Shown: positions 11,852-21,061 of the stretch, piece by piece
How the letters are laid out: the number at the start of each line of letters is the position of its first letter
Position numbering within the stretch: the first letter of the stretch is position 1
Source: Mangrovimicrobium sediminis
Lineage (GTDB): Bacteria; Pseudomonadota; Gammaproteobacteria; Pseudomonadales; Halieaceae
DNA: 64,000 nucleotides
Assembly (NCBI RefSeq): GCF_004745945.1
Contig: NZ_SRLE01000009.1
Location: 1 to 64,000, forward strand
Direction: 5' to 3'
The notes under the pieces: generated by a model
Databases searched by the model: none
What the model saw: only the letters and a program-made list of their open reading frames with translations
Told to the model about the DNA's origin: nothing
Made by a program: the position numbers and the translations under genes

Positions 11852-12490
11852 ATGCGCCGGTTAATCGCACTGCTGGCACTCGCCATCGCCCCGACACTGG
11901 CGGCCCAGGACTGCAGCTGCCTGTGGCAGGGCTCCTTCACCGACGTGCAGGACGAGGCCGACCTGGTGGTCGCCGGCGACATCCTGGGCAGCAAGGGCAA
12001 TTCGGTAGACCTGGCGATACTCGACACCCTGCGCGGCACCTCGCACCTCGCGGAAATCCGCATCTGGCTGCAGGCCCGCGACTACTGCCGCCCACCGGTG
12101 GAAGACTTCCCGCCCGGCTCGCGCTGGGTAATGGCCCTGCAGCGCATCGAGCAAGAGGTCCCCGGCGGTTTCGACCCCGGCACGCCGAACATCAGCTACG
12201 GCCGCGTCGGCGACTACTACCTGTCCAGCTGCGGCGGCTACTGGCTGAGCCTGCACGACGAACACGTGACCGGCGCACTGGTGGACGCGCCGCGCTGGGT
12301 GCGCGAACCGAAGATGACGCCTGTGCTGTACGACCTGGTGGCCGGCTTCATCGCCGGCGAGGTCGATGCGCAGGCCCTGAGGCAGGCCAGCCGCGAGGAC
12401 CCCGCACTGCGCGAGTTGATGCTGGATACCCGCGCGTTCCTGCGCCAGGGCGGCAGCCCTGCACCGGAGACCGGCACAGACAGCGACTAG
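11852..12490 (+). CDS. Secreted CxC protein with possible NTR/TIMP-like fold
   Basis: 212 residues. It has a Sec signal peptide (residues 1-18, MRRLIALLALAIAPTLAA), then a mature N-terminus QDCSCLW. A CxC right after signal cleavage, followed by FTDVQDEADLVVAGDILG, resembles the start of netrin/TIMP-like (NTR) domains, which begin C-x-C and continue with an ADVVxxAxV strand. Further cysteines (YCRPP, SSCGGYW) could form disulfides. It starts 30 bp after hemB and its stop overlaps the stop of the convergent Nudix gene. Function unknown; the NTR link is inference from pattern only. Confidence 0.85.
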   Translation: MRRLIALLALAIAPTLAAQDCSCLWQGSFTDVQDEADLVVAGDILGSKGNSVDLAILDTLRGTSHLAEIRIWLQARDYCRPPVEDFPPGSRWVMALQRIEQEVPGGFDPGTPNISYGRVGDYYLSSCGGYWLSLHDEHVTGALVDAPRWVREPKMTPVLYDLVAGFIAGEVDAQALRQASREDPALRELMLDTRAFLRQGGSPAPETGTDSD

Positions 12491-13077
12491 GGCTTGAGTC
12501 CTTCCAGCCCGAGCAGCTCGTCGAGCATGCGCAGGGACAGGCCCCAGATGCAGCGCTCTTCCCAGTAGTAACAGGGCAGGCGCACCGAGAACGGCCGCCG
12601 CTGCCACACCATCTGCTCGCGGTTGGCGGTATCGAGCAGGAACGACAGCGGTACCCACACCACCTCGTCCACCTCGTAGTTGGGCTGGAGCTGTGCCTCG
12701 CGCTCGAGCTGGAAGACAAACGGGCTGACCGCCATCCCCCAACCCTTGCGCGGCCGCGCGGTCTTGTCCGACAGGCGCCCGATACAAACGTCGCCAGCGT
12801 CCAGAGACAGCCCGATCTCCTCCTCGGTCTCGCGTACAGCGGTGGCGAAACCGTGGGCGTCATGCTCCTCCATGCGGCCGCCGGGGAAGGCCATATGGCC
12901 GGACCACTGGTCGCCCTCCCGCTCGGCGCGCTTAATCATTAGAATGTGCGACTCGCCCTCGCGCAGCTGCAGGATCAGCGCCACCGCCGAGCGCCGCATG
13001 AGCGGGCGCAACAGCGGTTTTTTCGGTTTTTGCCGGGCCAGGCGGGCCCGGATGTCATCCAACAGCAACTGCGACAA
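12487..13077 (-). CDS. Nudix hydrolase, CoA pyrophosphatase type
   Basis: 196-residue Nudix protein resembling the CoA/acyl-CoA diphosphatase (NudL/YeaB) group. It has the FPGGRMEEHDAHGFATAVRE part of the Nudix box followed by TEEEIGL, and the group's upstream RRSAVALIL strand. The start is placed at the TTG at 13077 (LSQLLLDDIR) because GGGGGAG lies 6 nt upstream; the longer open frame to 13152 would overlap the divergent ABC gene and lacks a better site. The substrate is inferred from family resemblance. Confidence 0.9.
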   Translation of the reverse strand: MSQLLLDDIRARLARQKPKKPLLRPLMRRSAVALILQLREGESHILMIKRAEREGDQWSGHMAFPGGRMEEHDAHGFATAVRETEEEIGLSLDAGDVCIGRLSDKTARPRKGWGMAVSPFVFQLEREAQLQPNYEVDEVVWVPLSFLLDTANREQMVWQRRPFSVRLPCYYWEERCIWGLSLRMLDELLGLEGLKP

Positions 13078-13150
13078 GATCAACTCCCCCGGTAGAAGGA
13101 GGATTAAGCCAGCCCCGCTTCCCCGACTCAAGCGCGCGGCCGGTGCAGCC

Positions 13151-14629
13151 ATGAACGACGTTCCGCTTTTCAGCCTCGACCAGGTGCAGCTGGTCTATCG
13201 CGCGCGCCCCGCCCTGGACCAGCTCGACTGGCAGGTGCTGCCCGGCCAGCAATGGGCCTGCATCGGCCCCAACGGCAGCGGCAAGACCAGCCTGGCCCGC
13301 GTGCTCAGCGGCGAGGCGCCGCATTTCGCCGGCAGCTACCAGCGCGACCCCGCACTCGCCAAGCAGGGCGTGGCCTACGTGTGCTTCGAGCAGGCCCGGG
13401 CCCTGTGCGACCGCGACCGCAAGCTCGACGACTCCGAGACCCGCGCCGATGCCAGCGACCCCGGCACCACCGTGGCCAGCGCCATTCTCGGCGCGCGCGA
13501 GCCGGAGCAGCGCTTCCGCGACTGGGTCGAGCGCCTGGGTATAGGCCACATCCTGCAGCGCGGCCTGCGCTACATCTCCACCGGCGAGATGCGCAAGACG
13601 CTGTTCATCCGCGCCCTGTTAAGCGACCCGGGCCTGCTGATCCTCGACAGCCCGCTGGACGGCGTCGACCGCGCCACCCGCGAAGAGCTGATGGCGGTCA
13701 TCGACGAACTCATGCAATCCGGGCTGCCGCTGCTGCTCCTGTGCCGCGACCTCGACGACCTGCCGACCGGATGCAGCCACCTGCTGGTGCTGGATGAGGG
13801 CCGGGCGCTGTGCAGCGGCCGGCGCGAAGAGGTACTCGCGGACTCGCGTGTGGAGGCCCTGATGCGCCCGCCCCTGCCGCCGCTGGCGCCGCCGCCAGAG
13901 CCGGCGGAACGCCCCTACACCCTGCCCGCCGACACCCCGCTACTCGAACTGCACGGCGTGAATGTCAGCTACGGCGATACCCGGGTATTGCGCGATGTGC
14001 ACTGGCGCTTCGAGCGCGGCCAGCACTGCGCCATCGCCGGCCCCAACGGCTGCGGCAAGAGCACGCTGCTGTCGCTGGTCACCGGCGACAACCACAAGGC
14101 CTACGGCCAGGACATCACCCTGTTCGGCCGCCGCCGCGGCTCCGGCGAGAGCATCTGGGACATCAAGCAGAAGTACGGGCAGGTGGACACCCAGCTGCAC
14201 CTGAATTTCGCCCGCGGCATGCGCGTACTGGAAGTGGTCGTCTCCGGCTTTTTCGACAGCATCGGCCTGTATGACGACTGGGGCGACCGGCAGCGCGAGC
14301 GCGCCCTGCAGTGGCTGGATGCGCTGGGCCTGGGCGGGCTGGCGAAAGACGGTTTCGACACACTGTCCTTCGGCCTGCAGCGCATGGTGCTGCTGGCTCG
14401 GGCCATGGTGAAATCGCCGGCCATCCTGCTGCTCGACGAACCCACCCTGGGCCTGGACGGCGGCCACCGCCGCCTGGTGCTGCGCGCCATAGACCACATC
14501 GCCAGCCACTGCGATACCCAGGTGATTTTTGTCAGCCACTCGGTGGGCGACATGCCCGCCTGCATCAACCAGCGGCTGGTATTCGAGCCGCGCGCGGACG
14601 GGTTCGAGGTTGTGACCTACTCAGACTGA
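13151..14629 (+). CDS. Tandem ABC ATPase, ModF-like
   Basis: 492-residue protein with two ABC nucleotide-binding domains and no membrane segment, like E. coli ModF/PhrA. Domain 1: Walker A GPNGSGKTS (39-47), signature STGEMRK, Walker B LLILDSPLDGVD. Domain 2: Walker A GPNGCGKST (about 297-305), signature LSFGLQRM, Walker B ILLLDEPTLGLD. In domain 1 the catalytic glutamate after Walker B is serine, so that site may bind but not efficiently hydrolyse ATP. The open frame extends upstream to 12680, but ATG 13151 fits the family. No mod genes are nearby, so a role in molybdate uptake is unsupported. Confidence 0.9.
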   Translation: MNDVPLFSLDQVQLVYRARPALDQLDWQVLPGQQWACIGPNGSGKTSLARVLSGEAPHFAGSYQRDPALAKQGVAYVCFEQARALCDRDRKLDDSETRADASDPGTTVASAILGAREPEQRFRDWVERLGIGHILQRGLRYISTGEMRKTLFIRALLSDPGLLILDSPLDGVDRATREELMAVIDELMQSGLPLLLLCRDLDDLPTGCSHLLVLDEGRALCSGRREEVLADSRVEALMRPPLPPLAPPPEPAERPYTLPADTPLLELHGVNVSYGDTRVLRDVHWRFERGQHCAIAGPNGCGKSTLLSLVTGDNHKAYGQDITLFGRRRGSGESIWDIKQKYGQVDTQLHLNFARGMRVLEVVVSGFFDSIGLYDDWGDRQRERALQWLDALGLGGLAKDGFDTLSFGLQRMVLLARAMVKSPAILLLDEPTLGLDGGHRRLVLRAIDHIASHCDTQVIFVSHSVGDMPACINQRLVFEPRADGFEVVTYSD

Positions 14630-14653
14630 GCCCGGACTATGCCTGGTCCGGGC
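14630..14653. terminator. Bidirectional hairpin between convergent genes
   Basis: Perfect 8-bp inverted repeat, GCCCGGAC (14630-14637) and GTCCGGGC (14646-14653), with an 8-nt loop. It starts at the last base of the ABC gene stop codon and lies just before the 3' end of the convergent lipoprotein gene. No T tract, so it is a candidate only. Confidence 0.55.
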
Positions 14654-14661
14654 GCAGTCGA

Positions 14662-15090
14662 TCAGTCGATGAAGGCCCGCAGCGCGTTGCACTGCGCACT
14701 GCCGGAGCAGTACAACAGCCCGCGCTCGGCGACCGTGCGCGCCTTGCCGGCATGGCCGGCGGCGGCGTGGGTGCGCGCCATCTGCAGGTAGATGTCGGCG
14801 TCGTCCGGGTCGATGCGCTGTGCGCGTTCGAGGATCGCCAGGGCCTGGTCGTAATCGCCGCGGGTGCGGGCGCTGTCGGCTTTGGCCAGCAGGCTCGACG
14901 GCGTGGTCGAGGTGCGCTCGGGTTCGCTGGGTCTGCTCGGGGTGACCGGGGGCGTCGGCCGCGACGGCTCGGTGGTCACCGCGGGTTCGCCGGTTTCGAC
15001 GCGCGGCGGCGCGGAGGGCGTGGTGCCGCAGGCGGTGAGCAACAGCGCCAGCAGGGGCGCGCAGGCATACAGGGGACGCAGGCGGAACAC
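14662..15090 (-). CDS. TPR-containing lipoprotein
   Basis: 142 residues. It has a lipoprotein signal with lipobox LLTAC and modified cysteine at C21, then a Pro/Thr/Ser-rich linker (about 25-65), then two TPR-like helix pairs (about 66-130, SLLAKADSARTRGDYDQALA and MARTHAAAGHAGKARTVAER). It is predicted to be anchored in a membrane facing the periplasm. It lies 63 bp downstream of mrcB on the same strand; a PBP1b-linked TPR lipoprotein may act as an accessory to the synthase, but that is inference from position only. Confidence 0.87.
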   Translation of the reverse strand: MFRLRPLYACAPLLALLLTACGTTPSAPPRVETGEPAVTTEPSRPTPPVTPSRPSEPERTSTTPSSLLAKADSARTRGDYDQALAILERAQRIDPDDADIYLQMARTHAAAGHAGKARTVAERGLLYCSGSAQCNALRAFID

Positions 15091-15153
15091 GGCAATCTCC
15101 GGCGGTTTACGGGAGGCGCAGTGTAACCGATTCCGCGCCGCGCTCCGACCTCG

Positions 15154-17403
15154 TCAGTCGCCGAACAGGGACTGGAACCAGTCGCGCAGCGGGTTCTTGC
15201 GCCCCGAGCAATTGCTGCGCTGGCGCGGCTCCGAGCCGGTGATAAACGGCATGAGGCGCGCGTTGGGGCAGCCCTCGCCGGTGAGCTGGCCGGTCTCGGC
15301 ATCGATCCACGCGGTCTCCATGCCGTCCGGCATGCGATATGCCAGCGAGCGGTGGCTGGCGCGCGCCATGAAATGCGCCCACAGCTTGAGCGCCCCGCTG
15401 CTGCCGGTAAGGCCGGTGCCGCCGTTGTCGTCGCGACCGATCCAGCTGACCGTCAGCAAATCCCCGGAGAAACCGGCAAACCAGGAGTCGCGGCCGTCGT
15501 TGGTGGTGCCGGTCTTGCCGGCGACGTCGAACTCCTCGGGCAGGTAGCGGTACACGCCCTTGCCGGTGCCCTCGCGCACCACCGCGCGCAGGGCGTAGTG
15601 GAGCAGGTTCACCGCCTGCAGGCTGACCGTGCGGTCGTACTCCAGGGGGTAGCGGCGCAGCGGTTCGCCGCGCGCATCGACGATGTCACGGATGCTGCGC
15701 AGGGGCGTGCGGAAACCGCCGGCGGCGATAGTCTGGTACATCGCCGCCAGGTCGATGGGCGCGTACTCGCCCACCCCCAGGGTCACCGCCGGCACCGGCG
15801 GTATATAACCTTCCATACCCAGGCGACGCAGCATGTCGACCACCGCGTCGATACCGAGGTCCATACCCAGCTTGGCGCTGGCCAGGTTGTAGGAATTGGC
15901 CAGGCCCTGGTAGAGCAGCACCGGCCCGTGGGCCATGCGATCGAAGTTGCGCGGCTCCCAGATATCGCCGTCGGGGAGTTGCACTGCGAACTCCTCGTCC
16001 GGCACCACGCTGGCCAGCGAGTAGTGCGTGGGCCGCTCCAGCGCGGCCAGGTACACCGCGGGCTTGAGCAGCGAGCCCGCCGGGCGCGCCGCATCCAGGG
16101 CACGGTTGAAACCCGCGTAGCTGACCCGGCGACCGCCCACCAGCGCCGCCACCTCGCCGCTGTCGACCCGGGTCACTACCGAGGCGGCCTGCAGCTGGCC
16201 GCCCTTGTCGAGCTGGTCGAGTACGGCGGTGGTGGAGAGCTCCAGCTGGCGCTGCACGATGGGGTCGAACGCAGTGAAGATGCTGAGGCCGAGGGTGGCG
16301 AGATCCTCCTGGCGGTACTCCAGACGCAGCTGGCGGCGCACCAGCTCGAGGTAGGCGGGGAAGCTGTCGCGCACGCGGCGCGCGCGGTTGAGCCCCAGCG
16401 ACTTCGCCTTGGCGGCATCCGCCTGCGCCTGGGTGACCACGCCCTGCTCCGCCATCAGGTCGAGCACCACGTTGCGTCGCGTCTTCGCCCGCTCCGGGTT
16501 GCGCTGCGGGTTGTACAGCGAGGGCCCCTTGATCATGCCGACCAGCAGCGCCTGCTGGGCCAGGTCCAGGTGTTCCAGCGAAGTGTCGAAATAGTGCCTC
16601 GCCGCCAGTGCAAAACCGTGGATGGCGCGCGGCCCCTCCTGGCCCAGGTAGACCTCGTTGACGTAGCTCTCGAGGATCTGGTCCTTGTCGTAGTGCAGTT
16701 CCAGCAACACGGCCATCAGGACTTCGTTGAGCTTGCGCACCAGGGTGCGCTCCGGGGTGAGGTAGTAGTTCTTGACCAACTGCTGGGTGATGGTGCTGCC
16801 GCCGGCGACCACGCGGCCGGACTGCATGTTGTGGAAGGCGGCGCGGGCAATGCCGGTAATCGAGAAGCCCCAGTGCTGGTAAAAGCGCTGGTCCTCCGTC
16901 GCCAGCAGCCCCTTGACCAGGGTCGGCGGCACCTCGCCCAGGCGCACCAGCACGCGGTCCTCCCCGTGCGAAGGGTAGATACCGCCGATCTGCACCGGGT
17001 CCAGGCGCATCAGGTCCACCGGGCGCCCAGCCTCGCTGATCGAATCGACGCGCGAGCCGGCCAGGTCCACCAGCACCCGTCGCGCCGGTTCGCGCTCGCC
17101 GACGAAGTCGAAGCCGCGGGTGTAGATCTCGAAGCGGCCGCGGTTGCGCGCCACCTGGCCCGGGCCGGCGGTGTGGCCGACCTTGCGGTAGCCGAGGATC
17201 TCCAGCTCGTAGGCCAGGTCGTCCGGGGCCAGGCTGGCGCCGGCGTACAGCTCCAGCGGCCGGGCGTACACCTTGGCCGGCAGCTCCCACATTTTTTCGG
17301 TGAAGGTGGTGGTGATGCGCGCGTCGAGATAGACGAGGTAGCCACCCCCGATGACCAGGCAGACGGTGAGCAGTTTGAGCAGCAGATGTCGGGTCTTGAA
17401 CAT
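15154..17403 (-). CDS. mrcB: Penicillin-binding protein 1B
   Basis: Bifunctional peptidoglycan glycosyltransferase/transpeptidase, 749 aa. The start is set at 17403 (MFKTRHLLLKLLTVCL), giving a short tail and one membrane segment (about 8-28). It is followed by a UB2H-like domain (about 45-150), the GT51 domain (EDQRFYQHWGFS, GGSTITQQLVKNYYL) and the transpeptidase domain with SLLK (catalytic serine, in ARPAGSLLKPAVYL), SYN (LANSYNLASAKL) and KTG (AGKTGTTNDGRDSWF). E. coli PBP1b is longer (844 aa), mainly in its cytoplasmic tail. The open frame continues upstream to 17802 but overlaps the divergent PfkB gene. Confidence 0.96.
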   Translation of the reverse strand: MFKTRHLLLKLLTVCLVIGGGYLVYLDARITTTFTEKMWELPAKVYARPLELYAGASLAPDDLAYELEILGYRKVGHTAGPGQVARNRGRFEIYTRGFDFVGEREPARRVLVDLAGSRVDSISEAGRPVDLMRLDPVQIGGIYPSHGEDRVLVRLGEVPPTLVKGLLATEDQRFYQHWGFSITGIARAAFHNMQSGRVVAGGSTITQQLVKNYYLTPERTLVRKLNEVLMAVLLELHYDKDQILESYVNEVYLGQEGPRAIHGFALAARHYFDTSLEHLDLAQQALLVGMIKGPSLYNPQRNPERAKTRRNVVLDLMAEQGVVTQAQADAAKAKSLGLNRARRVRDSFPAYLELVRRQLRLEYRQEDLATLGLSIFTAFDPIVQRQLELSTTAVLDQLDKGGQLQAASVVTRVDSGEVAALVGGRRVSYAGFNRALDAARPAGSLLKPAVYLAALERPTHYSLASVVPDEEFAVQLPDGDIWEPRNFDRMAHGPVLLYQGLANSYNLASAKLGMDLGIDAVVDMLRRLGMEGYIPPVPAVTLGVGEYAPIDLAAMYQTIAAGGFRTPLRSIRDIVDARGEPLRRYPLEYDRTVSLQAVNLLHYALRAVVREGTGKGVYRYLPEEFDVAGKTGTTNDGRDSWFAGFSGDLLTVSWIGRDDNGGTGLTGSSGALKLWAHFMARASHRSLAYRMPDGMETAWIDAETGQLTGEGCPNARLMPFITGSEPRQRSNCSGRKNPLRDWFQSLFGD

Positions 17404-17521
17404 GGTCAGCGAGTGTACACCAGCGCCCTGCGGCCACCCACGCAATTCACCCGAAAGCACTGCATTGTCTTCCCCTGTGTGCCGATATACGGATAATGGG
17501 CGCGCAAACGGAGAACAGCCA

Positions 17522-18526
17522 ATGCAGAAAAAATACGCGGTGTACGGAATCGGTGCGGCACTGGTGGACACCGAAATCAACGTGGACGATGCCGACCTCG
17601 AGCACATGGGCGTCGAGAAAGGACTGATGACCCTGGTGGACGCGGGGCGCCAGGCGCAGCTGCTGGACCACCTGGAAGGGCATTTGGTGCGCGCCAGCCA
17701 CGCCAGCGGCGGCAGCGCCGGCAACTCGCTGATCGCCACCGCGCGCTTCGGTGCACCGACCTTCATGAGCTGCAAGGTCGCCGCCGACACCGACGGCGAC
17801 ATCTATGTGCGCGACCTGGAAGCCGCCGGTGTCGACCACAGCATGACCGGCGAGCGCGAGCCCGGTACTACCGGCAAGTGCCTGGTAATGATCTCCCCGG
17901 ACGCCGAGCGCAGCATGAACACGCATCTCGCGATCAGCGAGAGCCTGGGGGTCGCACAGGTAGTGCCGGAAGCGGTCGAGGCCAGCGAGTACATCTACCT
18001 CGAGGGCTACCAGGTCACCTCGGACACCGGCCGCGCCGCCGCCATTCGCGTGCGCGAGATCGCCGAGGCGGCGGGCGTGAAAACCAGCATCAGCTTCTCC
18101 GACCCGGGCATGGTCGAGTTCTTCCGCGAGGGATTGGTGGCCATGATGGGCGAGCGCGTCCACCTGGTGTTCTGCAACGCCGCCGAGGCCTGCGGCTGGG
18201 GCCAGACCGACAACCTCGATGTCGCGGTGGAGCGGCTCAAGCAGGTGGCAGACACCTTCGTCGTCACCCGCGGCGGCGAGGGCGCAATTACATACGACGG
18301 CAGCGAACTGGTATCCATTCCCCCGCACCGGGTGATGGCGGTGGACACCAACGGCGCCGGCGACATGTTCGCGGGCGCCTTCCTGTATGCCCTGTCCCGC
18401 GGCGAGGACTACCCCACCGCCGGCCGCTTCGCCAGCCTCGCTGCCGGGCGTGTGGTCTCCCAGTACGGCCCACGGCTGCCCGCCGGGGACTACCGCGACC
18501 TGCGCCGGGAATTCTTCGGCGACTGA
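17522..18526 (+). CDS. PfkB-family carbohydrate/adenosine kinase
   Basis: 334-residue ribokinase-fold kinase (MQKKYAVYGIGAALVDTEIN). The PfkB family signature VDTNGAGDMFAGAF (about 274-287) holds the catalytic aspartate and anion hole; the N-terminal GGSAGNSLIA segment binds the sugar. Close homologues in gammaproteobacteria are usually annotated adenosine kinase, but the substrate is not decided by these motifs. The start follows CGGAGAA by about 9 nt. It is divergent from mrcB with a 118-bp gap. Confidence 0.9.
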   Translation: MQKKYAVYGIGAALVDTEINVDDADLEHMGVEKGLMTLVDAGRQAQLLDHLEGHLVRASHASGGSAGNSLIATARFGAPTFMSCKVAADTDGDIYVRDLEAAGVDHSMTGEREPGTTGKCLVMISPDAERSMNTHLAISESLGVAQVVPEAVEASEYIYLEGYQVTSDTGRAAAIRVREIAEAAGVKTSISFSDPGMVEFFREGLVAMMGERVHLVFCNAAEACGWGQTDNLDVAVERLKQVADTFVVTRGGEGAITYDGSELVSIPPHRVMAVDTNGAGDMFAGAFLYALSRGEDYPTAGRFASLAAGRVVSQYGPRLPAGDYRDLRREFFGD

Positions 18527-18543
18527 ACGCCGCGCACCGGGGC

Positions 18544-18569
18544 GCCGGTCGGGAATCTCCCCGGCCGGC
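18544..18569. terminator. Bidirectional hairpin between pfkB-type gene and polB
   Basis: A 10-bp stem (one G-T wobble), GCCGGTCGGG (18544-18553) with CCCGGCCGGC (18560-18569), and a 6-nt loop. It lies between two convergent genes. No T tract is visible. Confidence 0.5.
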
Positions 18570-18623
18570 CCCCGATTGCCGCAAACCTCACTCGCGCTAG
18601 CCCGCCACTGCGGCAGGCGTGCT

Positions 18624-20999
18624 TCAGAACAGGCCGATCTGGCTGTCGACCAACTCGTGAAATGACGTGCCGAGAAAAGCCAGGATGCCGTCGGCCACCG
18701 GCTGCAACTGGCGCTCCAGGTAGTGCTCGTAATCCAGCGGCGCCAGCGGACGCGCCGCGGGTTCCGCGCCGGCGGCGGTGATCACGTACTCCACCCAGTC
18801 CCCGCGCGATGGCGCCGGCAGCTTGCGCGCGGCGTACAGGCGCGCCGCCTGCACGTGGGGCGGCACGTTGCGCTCGTACTCGTCCAGGCGCCGGCGCAGG
18901 CGCTTGCGGTAGACCAGCTGTCCGTCGCACTCCCCTGCCCGTAACCGCGCCGCCACCTCGCGCACGTAGTCCGCGTAGGGCTCCTCGGCGAACACGCGCC
19001 GGTAGAGTTGCTCCTGGAAGTCCCGCGCCAGCCGCGTCCAGTCGGTGCGCACGTTCTCCAGGCCCTTGAATACCAGGCGCTCCCCGTTACCACTGCGCAC
19101 CAGCCCCGCATAACGCTTCTTGCTCCCGCGCTCACTGGAACCGCGAATGGTGGGCATGAGGAAGCGCCGGTAGTGGGTTTCGAACTCCAGCTCCAGCGCG
19201 CAATCCAGGCCGAATTCGTCGGCAATGCACTGGCGCCACCACTGGTTCAGCTGCGCCTGCAGTGCGCGGCCGATGGCCTCGGCCTGCTCGTCGTCGCGGG
19301 CGTCGGGCAGCCAGACGAACACCGAATCGGTATCGCCGTAGATTACCCGGTGGCCGCCGGCCTCGATCTGGTCGCGGGTGCGCTGCAGGATCTCGTGACC
19401 GCGGCGGGTGATGGAACTGGCCAGCCGCGCATCGAAGAAGCGGCAGCCCGGTGAACCGAGCACGCCGTAGAAGCTGTTCATAATGATCTTGATGGCCTGG
19501 GACAGGGGCGCGTCTCCGGCCGCCTTGGCCGCGTCACGCTGGCGCCACAGCTGCTCGATCAGCTCCGGCAGGATGTGCCCCTCGCGGGCGAAGCGCGCAC
19601 CGATAAAACCGGGCACAGTCTGCGCCGTGTCCAGCTCGCCCGCAGTACCCAGGGCCAGACCCAGCGGGTCGATGCGGAAGGTACGGATGATGCTCGGGTA
19701 CAGGCTCTTGAAGTCGAGCACCAGCACGTGCCGGTAGATTCCGGGCAGCGAGTCGAGCACGAAGCCGCCGGGGCTGGCGGTGAGATCGGGACTGGCATTG
19801 GGTGCGACAAACCCCTCGCGGTGCAGGCGCGGCAGATACAGGTTGTCGAAAGAGGCGACCGAGCCGCCCATGCGGTCGAGGTTGAGGCCGGTCATCGCCG
19901 CCCGGGCGACGGCGAAGTCGAGCAGGGCGGTGTGGGCGAAGATCGCCGATACCAGCTCACAGTCCTTGAGGTTGTAGGCGGCCAGCGCGCGCTTGTCCTG
20001 AATGAACAGCCGGCCGATCTCCTCGCCGCGGTCCGCGCCCTGGATCAGCTTGCCCTCGCCGAGCAGTTCGCCGGCGACATGGTTGAGGGAGAAGCTCTCG
20101 AAGTTGTAGAACGCGGCGCGCAGCAACTCGATACCGTCGAGCACCGCGCGACCTGGCAGTTGCAGGGTGCGGCGCTCGCCGCCATCGCGCGCCTCGCGCC
20201 AGTGCGCCGGCTTGCGGTCGCGGCCCAGGCACAGGCGGCGGCCGAGGCTGTCCGCCACGCGCTGCAGGTACCAGCAGTCGAAGTTGACCACGCTCCAGCC
20301 GATCAGCACATCCGGGTCGTAGTCCGCCAACCAGTCGACGAAACGGTCGAGCAGGGCTTCCTGGCTGGGGCAGTCCTGCACCTGCGGCTGCTGCGCCCCT
20401 GAGCCGAGCATGAACACCTGCCGCACCTCGGCATCGCCGTCTACGCCGTGGGCGGCGATGGAGTACAGCTGCAGGCCCTCCATGCTGGTCTCGATATCGA
20501 AGGAGAGCACGCGCAACCGCGGTCGATAGGGCGCACCGCGCAGGCCAGGGTTGTGCATGCGCAGGCAGCCGCCGCGCTCGCTGATCTCCCCGCGCAGCTC
20601 GGCGCCGCCGGCGACAAAGCGCTCCATCAGGTAGCGATCGGCGGGATTGATGTCCGCCTCCAGCGGGTCCAGGCCCTGCTCGCGCAGGCGGTCGGCGAGG
20701 CCCCGTGCCGTGCGGTAACTGGTGCAGTAGACGCCGACCACCGGCTGCAGGCGGAAGTCGCGCAGCGCCAGCTCGCGCACGCTGACCCCGGAGTGCCCGG
20801 CCAGCGCGGCGCGCGCGGCGGGCAGGGCATCGGCGGCCAGGAAGAACACCGCCTCGGCCGCGGCGACCTGCGCGCACAGGGGGCCGCGGTCGGTAGCGAA
20901 CCAGAATTCCAGCTCGACGCCGGCGGCGGTATCGCGCCAGTGGCGGGTAAGCAGGAAACCCTGAATCGTCTGTGCGGCCAGGCCGGCTTCCCTTGTCAC
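18624..20999 (-). CDS. polB: DNA polymerase II
   Basis: Family B polymerase with proofreading, used in repair and translesion replication. 791 aa (E. coli 783) with a GTG start. Motifs in order: exonuclease SFDIETSMEG (about 165), WSVVNFDCWYLQ (Exo II), polymerase motif A DFKSLYPSIIRTF (about 428), motif B KIIMNSFYGVLGSPGC, and motif C YGDTDSVF (about 550). E. coli polB is SOS-induced; I saw no CTGT-N8-ACAG LexA box in the 62-bp gap upstream. It is convergent with the PfkB kinase gene and divergent from the pentapeptide-repeat gene. Confidence 0.97.
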   Translation of the reverse strand: MTREAGLAAQTIQGFLLTRHWRDTAAGVELEFWFATDRGPLCAQVAAAEAVFFLAADALPAARAALAGHSGVSVRELALRDFRLQPVVGVYCTSYRTARGLADRLREQGLDPLEADINPADRYLMERFVAGGAELRGEISERGGCLRMHNPGLRGAPYRPRLRVLSFDIETSMEGLQLYSIAAHGVDGDAEVRQVFMLGSGAQQPQVQDCPSQEALLDRFVDWLADYDPDVLIGWSVVNFDCWYLQRVADSLGRRLCLGRDRKPAHWREARDGGERRTLQLPGRAVLDGIELLRAAFYNFESFSLNHVAGELLGEGKLIQGADRGEEIGRLFIQDKRALAAYNLKDCELVSAIFAHTALLDFAVARAAMTGLNLDRMGGSVASFDNLYLPRLHREGFVAPNASPDLTASPGGFVLDSLPGIYRHVLVLDFKSLYPSIIRTFRIDPLGLALGTAGELDTAQTVPGFIGARFAREGHILPELIEQLWRQRDAAKAAGDAPLSQAIKIIMNSFYGVLGSPGCRFFDARLASSITRRGHEILQRTRDQIEAGGHRVIYGDTDSVFVWLPDARDDEQAEAIGRALQAQLNQWWRQCIADEFGLDCALELEFETHYRRFLMPTIRGSSERGSKKRYAGLVRSGNGERLVFKGLENVRTDWTRLARDFQEQLYRRVFAEEPYADYVREVAARLRAGECDGQLVYRKRLRRRLDEYERNVPPHVQAARLYAARKLPAPSRGDWVEYVITAAGAEPAARPLAPLDYEHYLERQLQPVADGILAFLGTSFHELVDSQIGLF

Positions 21000-21061
21000 G
21001 GCTGCTCGGCAGCGCGTAAGCTATGCCGCGCTGAAGCGGACATCATCCAGAAGGGACCCCC

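Noticed and set aside
13151-14629. Calling the tandem ABC ATPase modF with confidence
   Set aside because: Only the architecture supports it; no modABC or molybdate-related neighbours are present.
15352-17496. 714-codon open frame antisense to mrcB
   Set aside because: Shadow frame; mrcB carries all PBP1b catalytic motifs on the opposite strand.
21000-21061. LexA box for polB
   Set aside because: I looked for CTGT-N8-ACAG or near matches upstream of polB and found none.
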